Assembly (NCBI RefSeq): GCF_030693405.1
Contig: NZ_JAUYAW010000064.1
Coordinates: 1 to 64,000 of the forward strand
From: Phenylobacterium sp.
GTDB lineage: Bacteria > Pseudomonadota > Alphaproteobacteria > Caulobacterales > Caulobacteraceae
Length of the DNA: 64,000 nucleotides
Direction of reading: 5' to 3'
Within the stretch, counting starts at the first letter, position 1, and the number at the start of each line of letters is the position of its first letter. Positions 46,273 through 55,010 of the stretch are shown here, in pieces. Below the pieces are notes generated by a model, which was not told the DNA's origin, did no database searches, and saw nothing but the letters and a program-made list of their open reading frames with translations. The position numbers were made by a program, and so were the translations under genes.

Positions 46273-47520
46273 TCAGGCCTCCCGCAGGCCCAGCGCCGCC
46301 AGCGCCTCGTCAGCGGCCCGCAGGCCGCTCTCCCAGGCGCCATGGGCGGTGGAGAAGGACCGGGTGGACGTGGCCTCGCCGGCGAAGAACAGTCGCCCGT
46401 CCACCGGCTCGGCCAGGGCCCGCCTGGCCGCCGCGCAGCCGGGCAGGGCGTGGGAATAGGCGCCCATGGCCCAGGGATCGACGCCCCAGCCGGTCTCGGC
46501 CAGGGGCTGCAGCTGGCCGCGCACATCGGCGCCGTAGTGGGCCACCAGCTCATCGATGGCGAAGGCCGTGGCCGCCCCGGGCCCGGCCGCCGACAGGGCG
46601 CGGGCGTGGTCGCCGCCGAAATAGGCCTCGATCACCGGCCGCCCGAGCGGTCGCAGATAGTAGCTGCCGGTCTCGGCCCGGTCGGTGACGCCCCACAGAT
46701 GGCTCTCCCGGGGGAAGACCTCCGGGGCGGCGGGGCGCAGGAACACCTTCTCGGCCTGGCCAAGCGGCAGGCCCGTGGCCGCATCCACCTTGGCCGGCAG
46801 GCGGGGATGAATTCGGATGGCCTCCTGGGCGATCAGCGCGCTGGAGACCGTCAGGACGGCGGCCTTGGCGGTGATGGCGCCCCGCGCGGTCTCAAGCCGC
46901 AGCCTCGGCCCCGTATGGTCGATGGACAGCACCGCGCAGTGGGGCACGATCAGGGAGCGCGGCGCCAGGCCGCAGATGGCGGCGCCGTAGCCATCCGGCG
47001 CCCGCCAGTTCACCCCTGTATCGGTGAAGGCGCCATAGTCCTGCACCGAGACCTGCGAGAGCGGCGCACCGTTATAATAGGCGCTGAAAGCCTCAAGCAT
47101 CGGATGCCACCGGGCGGCCTTTGGCGGCAGGTGGGCGATGGCGCGGCCTTCCTGTCCGGCCCGGGCGGCCTGGTCCAGAGCCGCTTCGAAGTCGCGCATG
47201 GCCCGGGCGAAGGCGGCCTGGTCTTCCGGTGTCAGGCTCTGATTGGCCTCCGGACGGCTCCAGGCCGGCGGGGTCTGGTCCAGGGCCACGCCGGCCCGGG
47301 CGAACAGGGCGGCCAGGGGGTTGCGATCGGCGCTGTGCAGCCATCCGCAGCCCAGATCCAGCGGCAGGTCAGAGCGGGCGGCCAGGGTGTGGGCGCGGCC
47401 GCCGATGCGGCCCTGACCCTCCAGAACCACCACCGAAAGGGCGGCCCGCGACAGGCGCGCCGCCGCGGCGAGGCCCGCGGCGCCGGCCCCGACCACGACT
47501 ACATCGAACTCATCCTGCAT
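46273..47520 (-). CDS. FAD-dependent amine oxidase family protein
   Basis: A 415-residue flavoprotein. The dinucleotide fold DVVVVGAGAAGLAAAARL at residues 6-23 and GQGRIGGRAHTL bind FAD; the C-terminal FFAGEATSTRSFSTAHGAWE is the second flavin motif of monoamine/polyamine oxidases. The substrate is an amine, possibly a polyamine given the ornithine decarboxylase and DHS-like genes 5 kb away; that link is inference. It lies 55 bp upstream of the PhoD gene on the same strand. Confidence 0.88.
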   Translation of the reverse strand: MQDEFDVVVVGAGAAGLAAAARLSRAALSVVVLEGQGRIGGRAHTLAARSDLPLDLGCGWLHSADRNPLAALFARAGVALDQTPPAWSRPEANQSLTPEDQAAFARAMRDFEAALDQAARAGQEGRAIAHLPPKAARWHPMLEAFSAYYNGAPLSQVSVQDYGAFTDTGVNWRAPDGYGAAICGLAPRSLIVPHCAVLSIDHTGPRLRLETARGAITAKAAVLTVSSALIAQEAIRIHPRLPAKVDAATGLPLGQAEKVFLRPAAPEVFPRESHLWGVTDRAETGSYYLRPLGRPVIEAYFGGDHARALSAAGPGAATAFAIDELVAHYGADVRGQLQPLAETGWGVDPWAMGAYSHALPGCAAARRALAEPVDGRLFFAGEATSTRSFSTAHGAWESGLRAADEALAALGLREA

Positions 47521-47574
47521 AGGTCATCTAGGCAGGTTCTATGGCCAAGGTTCAAGCCCTGGCGGGCGATTGGC

Positions 47575-50388
47575 TCAGCTGGCGGGCGTGGTCAGGCCCG
47601 GGGCTTCCAGATCCAGGGTCTTGGCGGGGATGCGCCGCAGGTCCGGAGCCTTTTCCTGCAAGGCCTCCAGGAACAGGGCCGCGTCCCCGGCGATGATCAC
47701 GGCGGCGTCCTGCGGCGACAGGCGCTCGGCGGCGAAGGCCCGAACGGCCTCCGGGCTCACCGCTTCGACCTTGGCGGTATAGGCGGTGATCTCCGACAGC
47801 GGGACGTCCTGCAGGGCCAGTTCGCCCAGCACGCCGCCCAGGCCGCCGGCCGTGCCGAGCGCCCGGCCAAAGGCGCCGATCAGCACGGACTTGCGCGCGC
47901 TGAGCTCCTCTGGGGTCACCGGCTCGGCCGCCAGTCGGCGCATTTCGGTGGCGATCAGGTCCATGACCTCCGGCGCCGACTCATTCTTGGTCTGAGCCTG
48001 GGCCTGGAAGGCGCCGGTGGTCCGCCGGGCGGAGAGGCTGGAGCCCGCCCCATAGGAGAGGCCGCGTTTGATGCGGATCTCCTGATTCAGCCGGGCCGAA
48101 TAGCCGCCGCCCAGCACCGAATTGGCGACAATGCCGGGGTAGTAGGCTTCGTCCCGGCGGGAGATGGCCGGCTTGACCAGGCGCACGGCGGCCTGGCCGG
48201 CGCCGGGCAGGTCGATGACCACCACCTGGCGGGCGGCGGTGGGCGTCACCTGCGGCTGGGCCGGCAGGGGATCGGCGGGCCGCGCCCAGTCGCCGAAGGC
48301 CTCGCGGGCCAGGGTCAGGCCCCGCTCAGGGGAAATGTCGCCGCTGAGCACCAGGATGGCGTTGTCGGGCCGGAAGTGGCGCTGATGCAGGGCTTTCAGC
48401 CCCTCGGGCGCGAGCCTCGGCAGGGAGGCCGGCGTGCCGTCGGCGGGATGGCCAAAGGGGGTGCCGGCGAAGACGACGGGGCCCACGGCCATGGCCGAAA
48501 GCTGGCCCGGGTCCTCATAGGCCACCGACATGCCATCCAGCGCCTGGGCGGTCTGGCGCTCTAGCTCCTCAGGGGCGAAGGCCGGATTGCGGGCGACGTC
48601 GGCCAGGATGGCGAAGGCCTGGGCGGCCTTGTCCGACATGACGGTCAGGCTGACATTGGCCTGCTCCAGCCCGGCGGAGGACGACAGGCTCGCCCCCAGG
48701 GCCTCGATCTCCTGGGCGATCTGCGGGGCGGAGCGGGTGGTCGTGCCCTCGGTCAGCATGGCCGCGGTCATGGACATGGCCCCAGCCTCGCCTTGGGGAT
48801 CGGCCCAGGCGCCAGCCCGCACGATGAGAGCGGCCGAGACCAGCGGCAGGTCGCTGGAGCGGGCGACGATCACCCGCAAACCGTTGTCGAGCACCGTCTC
48901 GGAAGGAGTCGGCAGGACCGGGTCCACCGGCGCGCCCACCGGCGGCGGCGCCTGGCGCTCGGCCTCGGGGGCGAGGGTGACGATCTCGCCGTCGAAGACC
49001 ACCGCCTGGGCTGGCGGCGGGGCGGGTTCAGCCGCCGTCGATCCTGCCGGACGGGCGCTCTCAGGACGGTAGCGAATGGTCATCCGACGGTCTTCGGCCA
49101 GGTACTTCTGCGCCACGGCCTGGACGTCGGCGGCGGTGACGGCGGCGAGGTCGGCCAGTTCGCTATTGGCCTTGGCGGGGTCCCCTTGCGTGGCCCAGGC
49201 ATAGCCGAGCGCAAAGGCGCGGCCATCGACCGTCTCGCGCTCGCGCAGGGCGCCGGCGATCAGTTCGTTGCGGGCCTCCGCCAGCTCGGCCTCGGTGGGC
49301 GGGGCGGCGCGCAGACGTGCCACCTGCGCCAGCAGGGCGGCCTCGCCGGCCTCCACCGTCTCGCCGCTCGCCAGAATGGCGCCGACGGCGAACAGGCCCG
49401 GCTGCTGCGGCAGGTCGGCCTGGGAGAAGGCCTCCACGGCGATCTGCTGCTCATAGACCAGGGCGTTATAGAGCCGCGAGGACTTGCCGCCGGACAGGAT
49501 GGCGTCGAGCACCTTGAGCGCCGGGGCGTCGGGGCTCGCGGCCTGCGCCCCCAGCCAGGTGAGGACCACAGCCGGCAGGGGCACATTGGGACCATAGCCG
49601 TCGAACACACCGGGGCCTTTGCGCGGCGGCTCCACCGCCTCGACCCGCTTGAGCGGCGCGGCCGGCGTCTTCAGGGGCGCGAAATAGCGGTCCACCCAGG
49701 CATCGAGCTGGCCCTGATCGAAGTTGCCGATGACGATCAGCACCGCATTGTCGGGACGGTAATAGTCCCGGTGAAAGGCGCGAACATCGTCGATGGTGGC
49801 GGCGTCCAGCTCGGCGATGGAGCCGATGCCGGGGCGCTTGTAGGGGTGTTCCTGATAGCTGGCCTGAGGGATCATCAGGCCAAACAGCCGGCCGTAGGGG
49901 GCGGCGAGGATCCGCTGGCGCAGCTCCTCCTTCACCACATCCCGTTCGGAATTGAAGATCTCGGCGTCCACCACCAGAGAGCCCATCCGCTCAGCCTCGG
50001 CCCAGAGCAGACGCTCCAGGTGGTTGGCCGGGATGACCTCGTAATAGTTGGTGAAATCGTCCCAGGTCGACGCGTTGTTGAACCCGCCCACGTCCTCGGT
50101 CATCCGGTCCAGGGTCTCGGACGGCATGTTGCGGGTGGCCTTGAACATCATGTGTTCGAAGAGGTGCGCAAAGCCCGAGCGCCCCTGGGGGTCGTCCTTG
50201 GAGCCGACCCCGTACCAGACCTGCACCGTCACGTTCGGCGTGGTGGCGTCGATCCCGCTCAGCACCCGCAGACCGTTGTCCAGCACCCGCTCGCGATAGT
50301 CGATCGGCGGAATGTCGGCGGCCTGAACAGCGACCGGCGCCGCCAGCAGGGCGGCGGCGAGGGCGAGGCGGGCGAAGGCGCGAAACAT
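47575..50388 (-). CDS. Periplasmic M16 family metallopeptidase (two-unit, processing-protease-like)
   Basis: A 937-residue exported protease. A signal peptide ends near VQA/AD (residue 23). The first unit has the zinc motif HLFEH (75-79) in GFAHLFEHMMFKATRNMP and the downstream acidic NSERDVVKEELRQ; the second unit, from about residue 505 (SETVLDNGLRVIVARSSDLP), lacks HxxEH as in mitochondrial processing peptidase alpha-type partners. ATG 50388 has GGGAG eight bases upstream. It differs clearly from the PqqL-like protein at 7930. Its peptide substrates are unknown. Confidence 0.92.
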   Translation of the reverse strand: MFRAFARLALAAALLAAPVAVQAADIPPIDYRERVLDNGLRVLSGIDATTPNVTVQVWYGVGSKDDPQGRSGFAHLFEHMMFKATRNMPSETLDRMTEDVGGFNNASTWDDFTNYYEVIPANHLERLLWAEAERMGSLVVDAEIFNSERDVVKEELRQRILAAPYGRLFGLMIPQASYQEHPYKRPGIGSIAELDAATIDDVRAFHRDYYRPDNAVLIVIGNFDQGQLDAWVDRYFAPLKTPAAPLKRVEAVEPPRKGPGVFDGYGPNVPLPAVVLTWLGAQAASPDAPALKVLDAILSGGKSSRLYNALVYEQQIAVEAFSQADLPQQPGLFAVGAILASGETVEAGEAALLAQVARLRAAPPTEAELAEARNELIAGALRERETVDGRAFALGYAWATQGDPAKANSELADLAAVTAADVQAVAQKYLAEDRRMTIRYRPESARPAGSTAAEPAPPPAQAVVFDGEIVTLAPEAERQAPPPVGAPVDPVLPTPSETVLDNGLRVIVARSSDLPLVSAALIVRAGAWADPQGEAGAMSMTAAMLTEGTTTRSAPQIAQEIEALGASLSSSAGLEQANVSLTVMSDKAAQAFAILADVARNPAFAPEELERQTAQALDGMSVAYEDPGQLSAMAVGPVVFAGTPFGHPADGTPASLPRLAPEGLKALHQRHFRPDNAILVLSGDISPERGLTLAREAFGDWARPADPLPAQPQVTPTAARQVVVIDLPGAGQAAVRLVKPAISRRDEAYYPGIVANSVLGGGYSARLNQEIRIKRGLSYGAGSSLSARRTTGAFQAQAQTKNESAPEVMDLIATEMRRLAAEPVTPEELSARKSVLIGAFGRALGTAGGLGGVLGELALQDVPLSEITAYTAKVEAVSPEAVRAFAAERLSPQDAAVIIAGDAALFLEALQEKAPDLRRIPAKTLDLEAPGLTTPAS

Positions 50389-50482
50389 GGCGGGCTCCCG
50401 GACGACGACAAGCCCCAGCCATATCATCCTGAGCGGGCGGCGAAAGGTGGGTGTGGCCGGCGCCTAGCCTCAGTAGGCGCCC

Positions 50483-51268
50483 TCAGTAGGCGGTCTGGGC
50501 GATCAGCTCGGCCTCGGCGGCGCAGGCCCGGTCATCGGCAAGGCCCCTGGCGCGGGCGGCGTCCACCTCGGCCATGGCCGCCTCGAAGTCGGCGCGGAAG
50601 GCGGGCGTGGCGTTCAGGGCCGCGACGATGGCCGCGCCATTGGTGCGCCCGGCCTCCACGGCGCTGGGGGAATGGACGCCGCAGACCACCCGGCTCTCCC
50701 CATAGGCCCGGCCGCGGGCGAGGATCTGGCCCGACCGTTCGGGGGCCATCTGGGCCAGGATCAGGGCGTTGGCGAAGCCCCAGGTGGAATGACCCGAGGG
50801 ATAGTCCGGGCTCTCGTCCAGCTCGTGCGAGGCGGGCACGCAGATCGGCCCCTGCTGGATCAGATAGGGCCGCGGGCGCTTGAAGATGTCCTTCACGCTG
50901 GCCACCTGGGCGCCCAGCTGCAGGCCTACCCGGGACATCAGCAGGTTGAGCCTGGGCGCAGTCTGCGGGGTCAGGTCGGCGCCCAGCGCGCAGGCGAAAC
51001 TGGTCATCATGGACGCTGGCGCGGTGGGCACATCGGTCTGGGCGAGCGCCCAGCGGGCAGAGCCCTCCAGGGCCCGGGTCTTGCGGAAGACGTCCCGGTC
51101 GGCCTGGTCCCGGGCGCTGCCGGCCGCCGGCGGGGCCGGCAGCAGCAGCGCCGCATCAGGCAGGGTTTCAGCTGTCAGATAGCCCGCGGGCCGCGGGGCC
51201 TCCTGGGCCAGGGCCGGTGAGGCGACGAGCGCCAGGGCGGCGAGGATGGCGGGCGTGAGCAGCTTCAT
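50483..51268 (-). CDS. PhoN-like class A acid phosphatase with an Asp-to-Ala change
   Basis: A 261-residue exported PAP2-type phosphatase with a signal peptide cleaved near ALA/QE (residue 21). The three phosphatase motifs are KDIFKRPRP (Lys126, Arg133), PSGHS (His160) and ESRVVCGVH (Arg193, His199). In the third motif the residue four past His199, usually Asp (HxxxD), is Ala203 (HSPSA). The nucleophile and phosphate ligands remain, so reduced or altered activity rather than loss is expected. It stands alone between an M16 protease gene and an intergenic repeat. Confidence 0.88.
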   Translation of the reverse strand: MKLLTPAILAALALVASPALAQEAPRPAGYLTAETLPDAALLLPAPPAAGSARDQADRDVFRKTRALEGSARWALAQTDVPTAPASMMTSFACALGADLTPQTAPRLNLLMSRVGLQLGAQVASVKDIFKRPRPYLIQQGPICVPASHELDESPDYPSGHSTWGFANALILAQMAPERSGQILARGRAYGESRVVCGVHSPSAVEAGRTNGAAIVAALNATPAFRADFEAAMAEVDAARARGLADDRACAAEAELIAQTAY

Positions 51269-51340
51269 GGATCCCCCTCAGGATTTTCCATGATCATGCG
51301 CCCGATGCGCGGCGAAGCGAAAGGGGGCCGCCCCTCCACC

Positions 51341-51425
51341 GTCACCCTCTGGCTTGACCCGAGGGTCCATGCACACGGCCCCTCGCCGGTGTTCATGGAT
51401 GGCCCGATCAAGCCGGCCATGACGG
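51341..51425. repeat. Intergenic palindromic repeat, CTTGACCCGAGGG copy
   Basis: Starts GTCACCCTCTGGCTTGACCC, with GAGGGTCCATG, and ends GGATGGCCCGATCAAG then CCATGACGG. Same family as 21655, 22292 and 57711. It lies between the PhoN-like and DHS-like genes. Confidence 0.65.
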
Positions 51426-51455
51426 AGTGAGAAGAGGCGGGCCAAGCTCGCCCAA

Positions 51456-51483
51456 CGAAAAAGGCCCCGCCGGAGCGGGGCCT
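51456..51483 (-). terminator. Intrinsic terminator of the DHS-like gene
   Basis: On the minus strand AGGCCCCGC-TCCG-GCGGGGCCT followed by TTTTCG, a classic stem with U-run, only 5 bp past the stop codon. It is the best terminator in the window. Confidence 0.9.
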
Positions 51484-51488
51484 GATCC

Positions 51489-52547
51489 TTAGGCTTTCTT
51501 TTCGAACAGCTTGTTCCAGCGGCGGCGCTCGCGGGTCTTCCACGATCCCCGGTGCCAGGCGTCGGAGGCGATCAGCGGGACCACGGTGGTGGCCTCGGCG
51601 AAGACCATCTGTTCCCAGGTGACGTCGACCTTGCCCCAGGAGCAGGCCTCCTGCAGCGTCGAGGACGAGCAGGCGCCGTCGCGCACATCGGCCACGGTCA
51701 GCTGGATGGCGTATTTGTGCATATCGACTTCCTCGCCGAGGATTTCGGCGCAGACCACCGTGTCCTGGGCGAAGTTCTTGGGCACGCCGCCGCCGACCAT
51801 GAAGAGGCCCGTGGTGCCGGCGGCGATCTTCACATCGGTCAGCTCGCGGAAGTCGGCGATGGAGTCGATGGTCAGGTAGGGCTTGCCCGCCTTCATCCGC
51901 TCCACCTGATGCTTGACCAGGCCGAAGCCCGCCGAACTATCGGTGAAGGCCGGGCAGAAGATCGGCACGCCTTCTTCATAGGCCGTCTGGATCAGCGAGC
52001 CGGGCTTCTTGGCGTTGCCCGCCGCCAGCCACTTGCCCATCTCCCAGATGAATTCCCGAGAGGAATAGGGCCGCGGCTCCAGCTGGTCGGTGATCTCCTT
52101 GATCACCGCGTCGCAGGTCTGCAGCTCTTCTTCATCGATATAGGTGTCGTAGATCCGGTCGATATAGAGGGCGCGCAGGTCGCGATCGTCGACCGGCTCC
52201 TTGGCCTGGTAGTGCTTGAAGCCCAGGGCCTCGAAGAAATCCATGTCGACGATGGAGGCGCCGGTGGCGACCACGGCGTCGATCAGGCCGTACTTCACCA
52301 TGTCGCGATAGATGTGCATGCAGCCGCCGGCGCTGGTCGAACCGGCGAGCGTCAGCCAGGTCGAGCAGGAGGGATCCTCCAGCGCCATGGAGAAGATGTC
52401 GGCGGCGCGCGCGGTGTCGCGGCTGGTGAAGCTCATCTGACGCATGGCGTCGATGATCGGGCGGGCGTCGTACTGGTCGATGGCCACATGCTCGACAGTG
52501 GACGAGAGCAGCTCGGCCTTGCGGTTGGACTGAACCTCAGCGTTCAT
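51489..52547 (-). CDS. Deoxyhypusine synthase-like protein (polyamine metabolism)
   Basis: A 352-residue NAD-dependent protein of the deoxyhypusine synthase family. Conserved features are TLAGSTSAGGCMHIY, ATGASIVDMDFFEALG, FTDSSAGFGL, GGGVPKNFAQD and the catalytic-lysine segment ACSWGKVDV (Lys306). Archaeal and eukaryotic members modify eIF5A, which bacteria lack, so the bacterial enzyme most likely transfers an aminobutyl group between small polyamines (homospermidine- or spermidine-type chemistry); this is inference. It lies downstream of an ornithine decarboxylase-like gene, with a terminator between. Confidence 0.9.
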   Translation of the reverse strand: MNAEVQSNRKAELLSSTVEHVAIDQYDARPIIDAMRQMSFTSRDTARAADIFSMALEDPSCSTWLTLAGSTSAGGCMHIYRDMVKYGLIDAVVATGASIVDMDFFEALGFKHYQAKEPVDDRDLRALYIDRIYDTYIDEEELQTCDAVIKEITDQLEPRPYSSREFIWEMGKWLAAGNAKKPGSLIQTAYEEGVPIFCPAFTDSSAGFGLVKHQVERMKAGKPYLTIDSIADFRELTDVKIAAGTTGLFMVGGGVPKNFAQDTVVCAEILGEEVDMHKYAIQLTVADVRDGACSSSTLQEACSWGKVDVTWEQMVFAEATTVVPLIASDAWHRGSWKTRERRRWNKLFEKKA

Positions 52548-52590
52548 TCTCTTGGAGTCCTAGAGTTTGAGCGCCCGTCCATGGAGAAAG

Positions 52591-52622
52591 GACGCGACCG
52601 GGACGGAGCGACCGGTCGCGTC
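52591..52622 (-). terminator. Terminator of the ornithine decarboxylase-like gene
   Basis: 11-bp stem GACGCGACCGG/CCGGTCGCGTC with a 10-base loop; on the minus strand it is followed by CTTTCTCC. A smaller repeat GTGCGTT/AACGCAC sits at the stop codon (52634-52653). Confidence 0.65.
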
Positions 52623-52652
52623 TCTATGCGGTTGTGCGTTGAGCCTAACGCA

Positions 52653-53909
52653 CTAGCGCCGACGACGTTTCTTGCCCCGGGCCCGCGACAGCTTGACGAC
52701 ATTGTGCGTCTCGGTCCGCGGCACCGGGATGGAGCGACGGGCCAGGCCGTACATCGAGGCCATGGGCGGGTCGTTCACCGCCACGGTCTCGGTGTCGCCG
52801 AAGCCGTTGAAGCGGGTGTTCATCGCCACCCCATAGGCGCCCAGCATGCCGATCTCGACATAGTCGCCCTCGCGCACATCCTCGGGCAGCCAGAAGGGGC
52901 CGGGCATGTGATCGAGGGAGTCGCAGGTGGGGCCATAGAAGCGGTAGGGCTTCAGCGGGCCTTCGACTTCCCGGGCCGAGCCATCGGCCTCCCGGCGAAG
53001 CAGTTTCACCGGGAAGGGCCATTTGGTGTGGGTGGCGTCGAACAGGCTGCCATAGGAGCCGTCGTTCAGATAAAGAGCGTCGCCCTTGCGCAGCTCGACA
53101 GCGGTCAGCACCGAGGAGGCTTCCGCCACCAGGGCCCGGCCCGGCTCGCACCACAGCTCGGTGGTCTCATGGACCATCATCTCGGCGAAGCCGCGATCGA
53201 TGGAGTCCATGTAGTCGGCGAGCGCCGGGGGCACCATGCCGGGATAGACCGACGGGAAACCGCCGCCCACATCCACCACATCGGCGAACACGCCAGCGCG
53301 GACAAGCGCCCGGGAGGCCTGGCTCATGGCCGCCTGATAGGCGGTCGGCCGCATGCACTGGCTGCCCACATGGAAGGAGACGCCCATCAGCTCCTGGGTC
53401 GCCCGGCGGGCGGCCAGCAGGAGGTCGGGGGCCTCGTGCGCATCGACGCCGAACTTGCCCGACAGGGAATAGGCCGCGCCCTCGGCGGCGACGCCCAGAC
53501 GAACCATCAGGTTCAGGTCCTTGGCGTGGCCCGTGGCGTCGAGAATCTTGGCCAGCTCTTCGTGCGTATCCAGCGCGAAGGTCCGCACCCCATGGTCGAA
53601 ATAGGCCGTGGAGATGGAGCGGCGGCTCTTCACCGGATGCATGAAGGCCATGCGTGAGCCTGGGGCGTATTGGGCCACCAGCTCGATTTCGGGCACCGAC
53701 GCCACGTCGAACGACCGCACGCCATTCGCCGCGAGGGTTTCAAGCACCCACGGCGAAGGGTTGGCCTTCACAGCGTAGAAGACGTCGCCTTTAAAATTGT
53801 CCTGGAACCAGCGCGCCGCTAGGGCCACGGCGTCCGGTCGCGCAAAGGCGACAGGACGTTCCGGTGACCGCTCACGGACCAGGTCCAGGGGCGTATGGTA
53901 CGTATGCAC
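52653..53909 (-). CDS. Ornithine decarboxylase-like group IV PLP enzyme
   Basis: A 418-residue alanine-racemase-fold decarboxylase. The PLP lysine is Lys48 in DVFYAVKANPSPWVL; SFHVGSQCMRPTAY, VVDVGGGFPSVYPG, CEPGRALVAEAS and the active-site cysteine in YGPTCDSLDHMP follow the eukaryotic-type ODC pattern, pointing to putrescine formation from ornithine (lysine is a possible alternative). GTG 53909 fits the family start and has GGGGG nine bases upstream; a TTG three codons earlier is an alternative. The C-terminus ends in a run of basic residues (RGKKRRRR). It is followed by the DHS-like gene, which could use the putrescine. Confidence 0.9.
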   Translation of the reverse strand: MHTYHTPLDLVRERSPERPVAFARPDAVALAARWFQDNFKGDVFYAVKANPSPWVLETLAANGVRSFDVASVPEIELVAQYAPGSRMAFMHPVKSRRSISTAYFDHGVRTFALDTHEELAKILDATGHAKDLNLMVRLGVAAEGAAYSLSGKFGVDAHEAPDLLLAARRATQELMGVSFHVGSQCMRPTAYQAAMSQASRALVRAGVFADVVDVGGGFPSVYPGMVPPALADYMDSIDRGFAEMMVHETTELWCEPGRALVAEASSVLTAVELRKGDALYLNDGSYGSLFDATHTKWPFPVKLLRREADGSAREVEGPLKPYRFYGPTCDSLDHMPGPFWLPEDVREGDYVEIGMLGAYGVAMNTRFNGFGDTETVAVNDPPMASMYGLARRSIPVPRTETHNVVKLSRARGKKRRRR

Positions 53910-54132
53910 CTCACGCAACCCCCAACAGATTGTTGAACCCAATCCGGCGTTAGCAACGCTTAGGACAACGGGGTCCGCCGGAGCCGGTGCAGATAGTGGC
54001 ATCTGAAAGCGATGTAAAGGGCGGAAGCCAAAAAGGTCCTTGGCCGGCCAGGGTTTGGCGGGCCCCGGGGGGCGTTCGACCGTCCCCGCGACGTCGCCCC
54101 ACAGGCCCCATGCTGGACCGCGCCCGGCGCCC

Positions 54133-54150
54133 ATGTCATGAAACCGTCGT
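54133..54150 (+). promoter_or_regulatory. Pho-box-like element upstream of phnC
   Basis: ATGTCAT-GAAA-CCGTCGT, two 7-bp direct half-sites with an 11-bp period, near the PhoB consensus (CTGTCAT repeated every 11 bp). A possible -10 (GATAAG) lies 21 bp downstream, farther than usual. The rest of the 306-bp gap (53910-54215) shows no gene; it should also hold the decarboxylase promoter. Confidence 0.5.
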
Positions 54151-54215
54151 GGGGCTCGGCGATCACACGCTGATAAGAGTTGGGCCGCCAAACGCCCAGG
54201 GGATATTCGCCATTC

Positions 54216-55010
54216 ATGTCTGACGCAGCCGTTCTTTCGGTGCGCCAAGTGTCGAAGAGTTTCGGGTCCCGCCGCGCGCTGGACACCGTCTCCCTCGACG
54301 TCGCCCGCGGCGAGATGATCGCCCTGATCGGTCCTTCGGGGTCGGGCAAGTCCACCCTGCTGCGGGCCATCAATGGCCTGGCGCCCATCGACAAGGGGCC
54401 AGGCCGGATCGAGGCCTTCGGCGGCGCCGTGCAGGCCCAGGGCCGGGTGGACCGGGACGTGCGCCGCACCCGCATCCGCATCGGCATGATCTTTCAGCAG
54501 TTCAACCTGGTGGGCCGGCTGACCCTGTTCACCAATGTGGCCATGGGCTCCCTGGGGCGGATCGGCTTCCTGCGGGGCCTCCTGGGCTTCTGGCCGGCCG
54601 AGACCAAGGGCGCGGCCATGGCGGCGCTCGCCCGGGTGGGCGTGGCCGAATATGCCGGGCAGCGGGCGGGCACCCTCTCCGGCGGCCAGCAGCAGCGCGC
54701 CGCCATCGCGCGCGCCCTGGTGCAGAAGGCCAAGATCATCCTGGCCGACGAGCCGGTGGCCTCCCTCGACCCCGTGGCCGCCCGCAAGGTCATGGAGATT
54801 CTGCGCGACCTGAACCGGGCCGACGGCCTCACCCTGATCGTCACCCTGCACCAGGTCGACTACGCCATGCGCTATTGTGACCGGGTGATCGCGCTGAAGG
54901 CTGGCAAGGTGGTCTATGATGGGCCGCCCACCGGCCTGACCCGCAAGCAGCTTATCGACATCTACGGTCCGGAATTCGAAGACGTCTTCTGGGAAGGAGC
55001 TCCCCAATGA
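54216..55010 (+). CDS. phnC: Phosphonate/phosphate ABC transporter ATP-binding protein
   Basis: A 264-residue ATPase energising import of phosphonates or phosphite/phosphate. Walker A GPSGSGKST (39-47), Q-loop MIFQQFNLVGRLT, signature TLSGGQQQRAAIARAL and Walker B IILADEPVASLDP are intact; VTLHQVDYAMRYCDRV is the typical PhnC H-loop region. Its stop overlaps the phnD start by four bases. A Pho-box-like element lies 66 bp upstream, fitting phosphate-starvation control. Confidence 0.95.
   Translation: MSDAAVLSVRQVSKSFGSRRALDTVSLDVARGEMIALIGPSGSGKSTLLRAINGLAPIDKGPGRIEAFGGAVQAQGRVDRDVRRTRIRIGMIFQQFNLVGRLTLFTNVAMGSLGRIGFLRGLLGFWPAETKGAAMAALARVGVAEYAGQRAGTLSGGQQQRAAIARALVQKAKIILADEPVASLDPVAARKVMEILRDLNRADGLTLIVTLHQVDYAMRYCDRVIALKAGKVVYDGPPTGLTRKQLIDIYGPEFEDVFWEGAPQ

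Noticed and set aside
44631-46553. A longer PhoD start at 46553
   Set aside because: It would overlap the amine-oxidase gene and lacks the TAT signal at the N-terminus; ATG 46217 has an ideal ribosome-binding site and signal.
46216-50883. Two long plus-strand frames opposite the amine oxidase and M16 protease
   Set aside because: Low-complexity Gly/Arg/His-rich translations typical of antisense frames in GC-rich DNA; the minus-strand proteins have complete motifs.
52653-55007. A 784-codon minus-strand frame joining the decarboxylase to sequence antisense to phnC
   Set aside because: The upstream half is the complement of a clear ABC ATPase gene; the decarboxylase family begins at about 53909.
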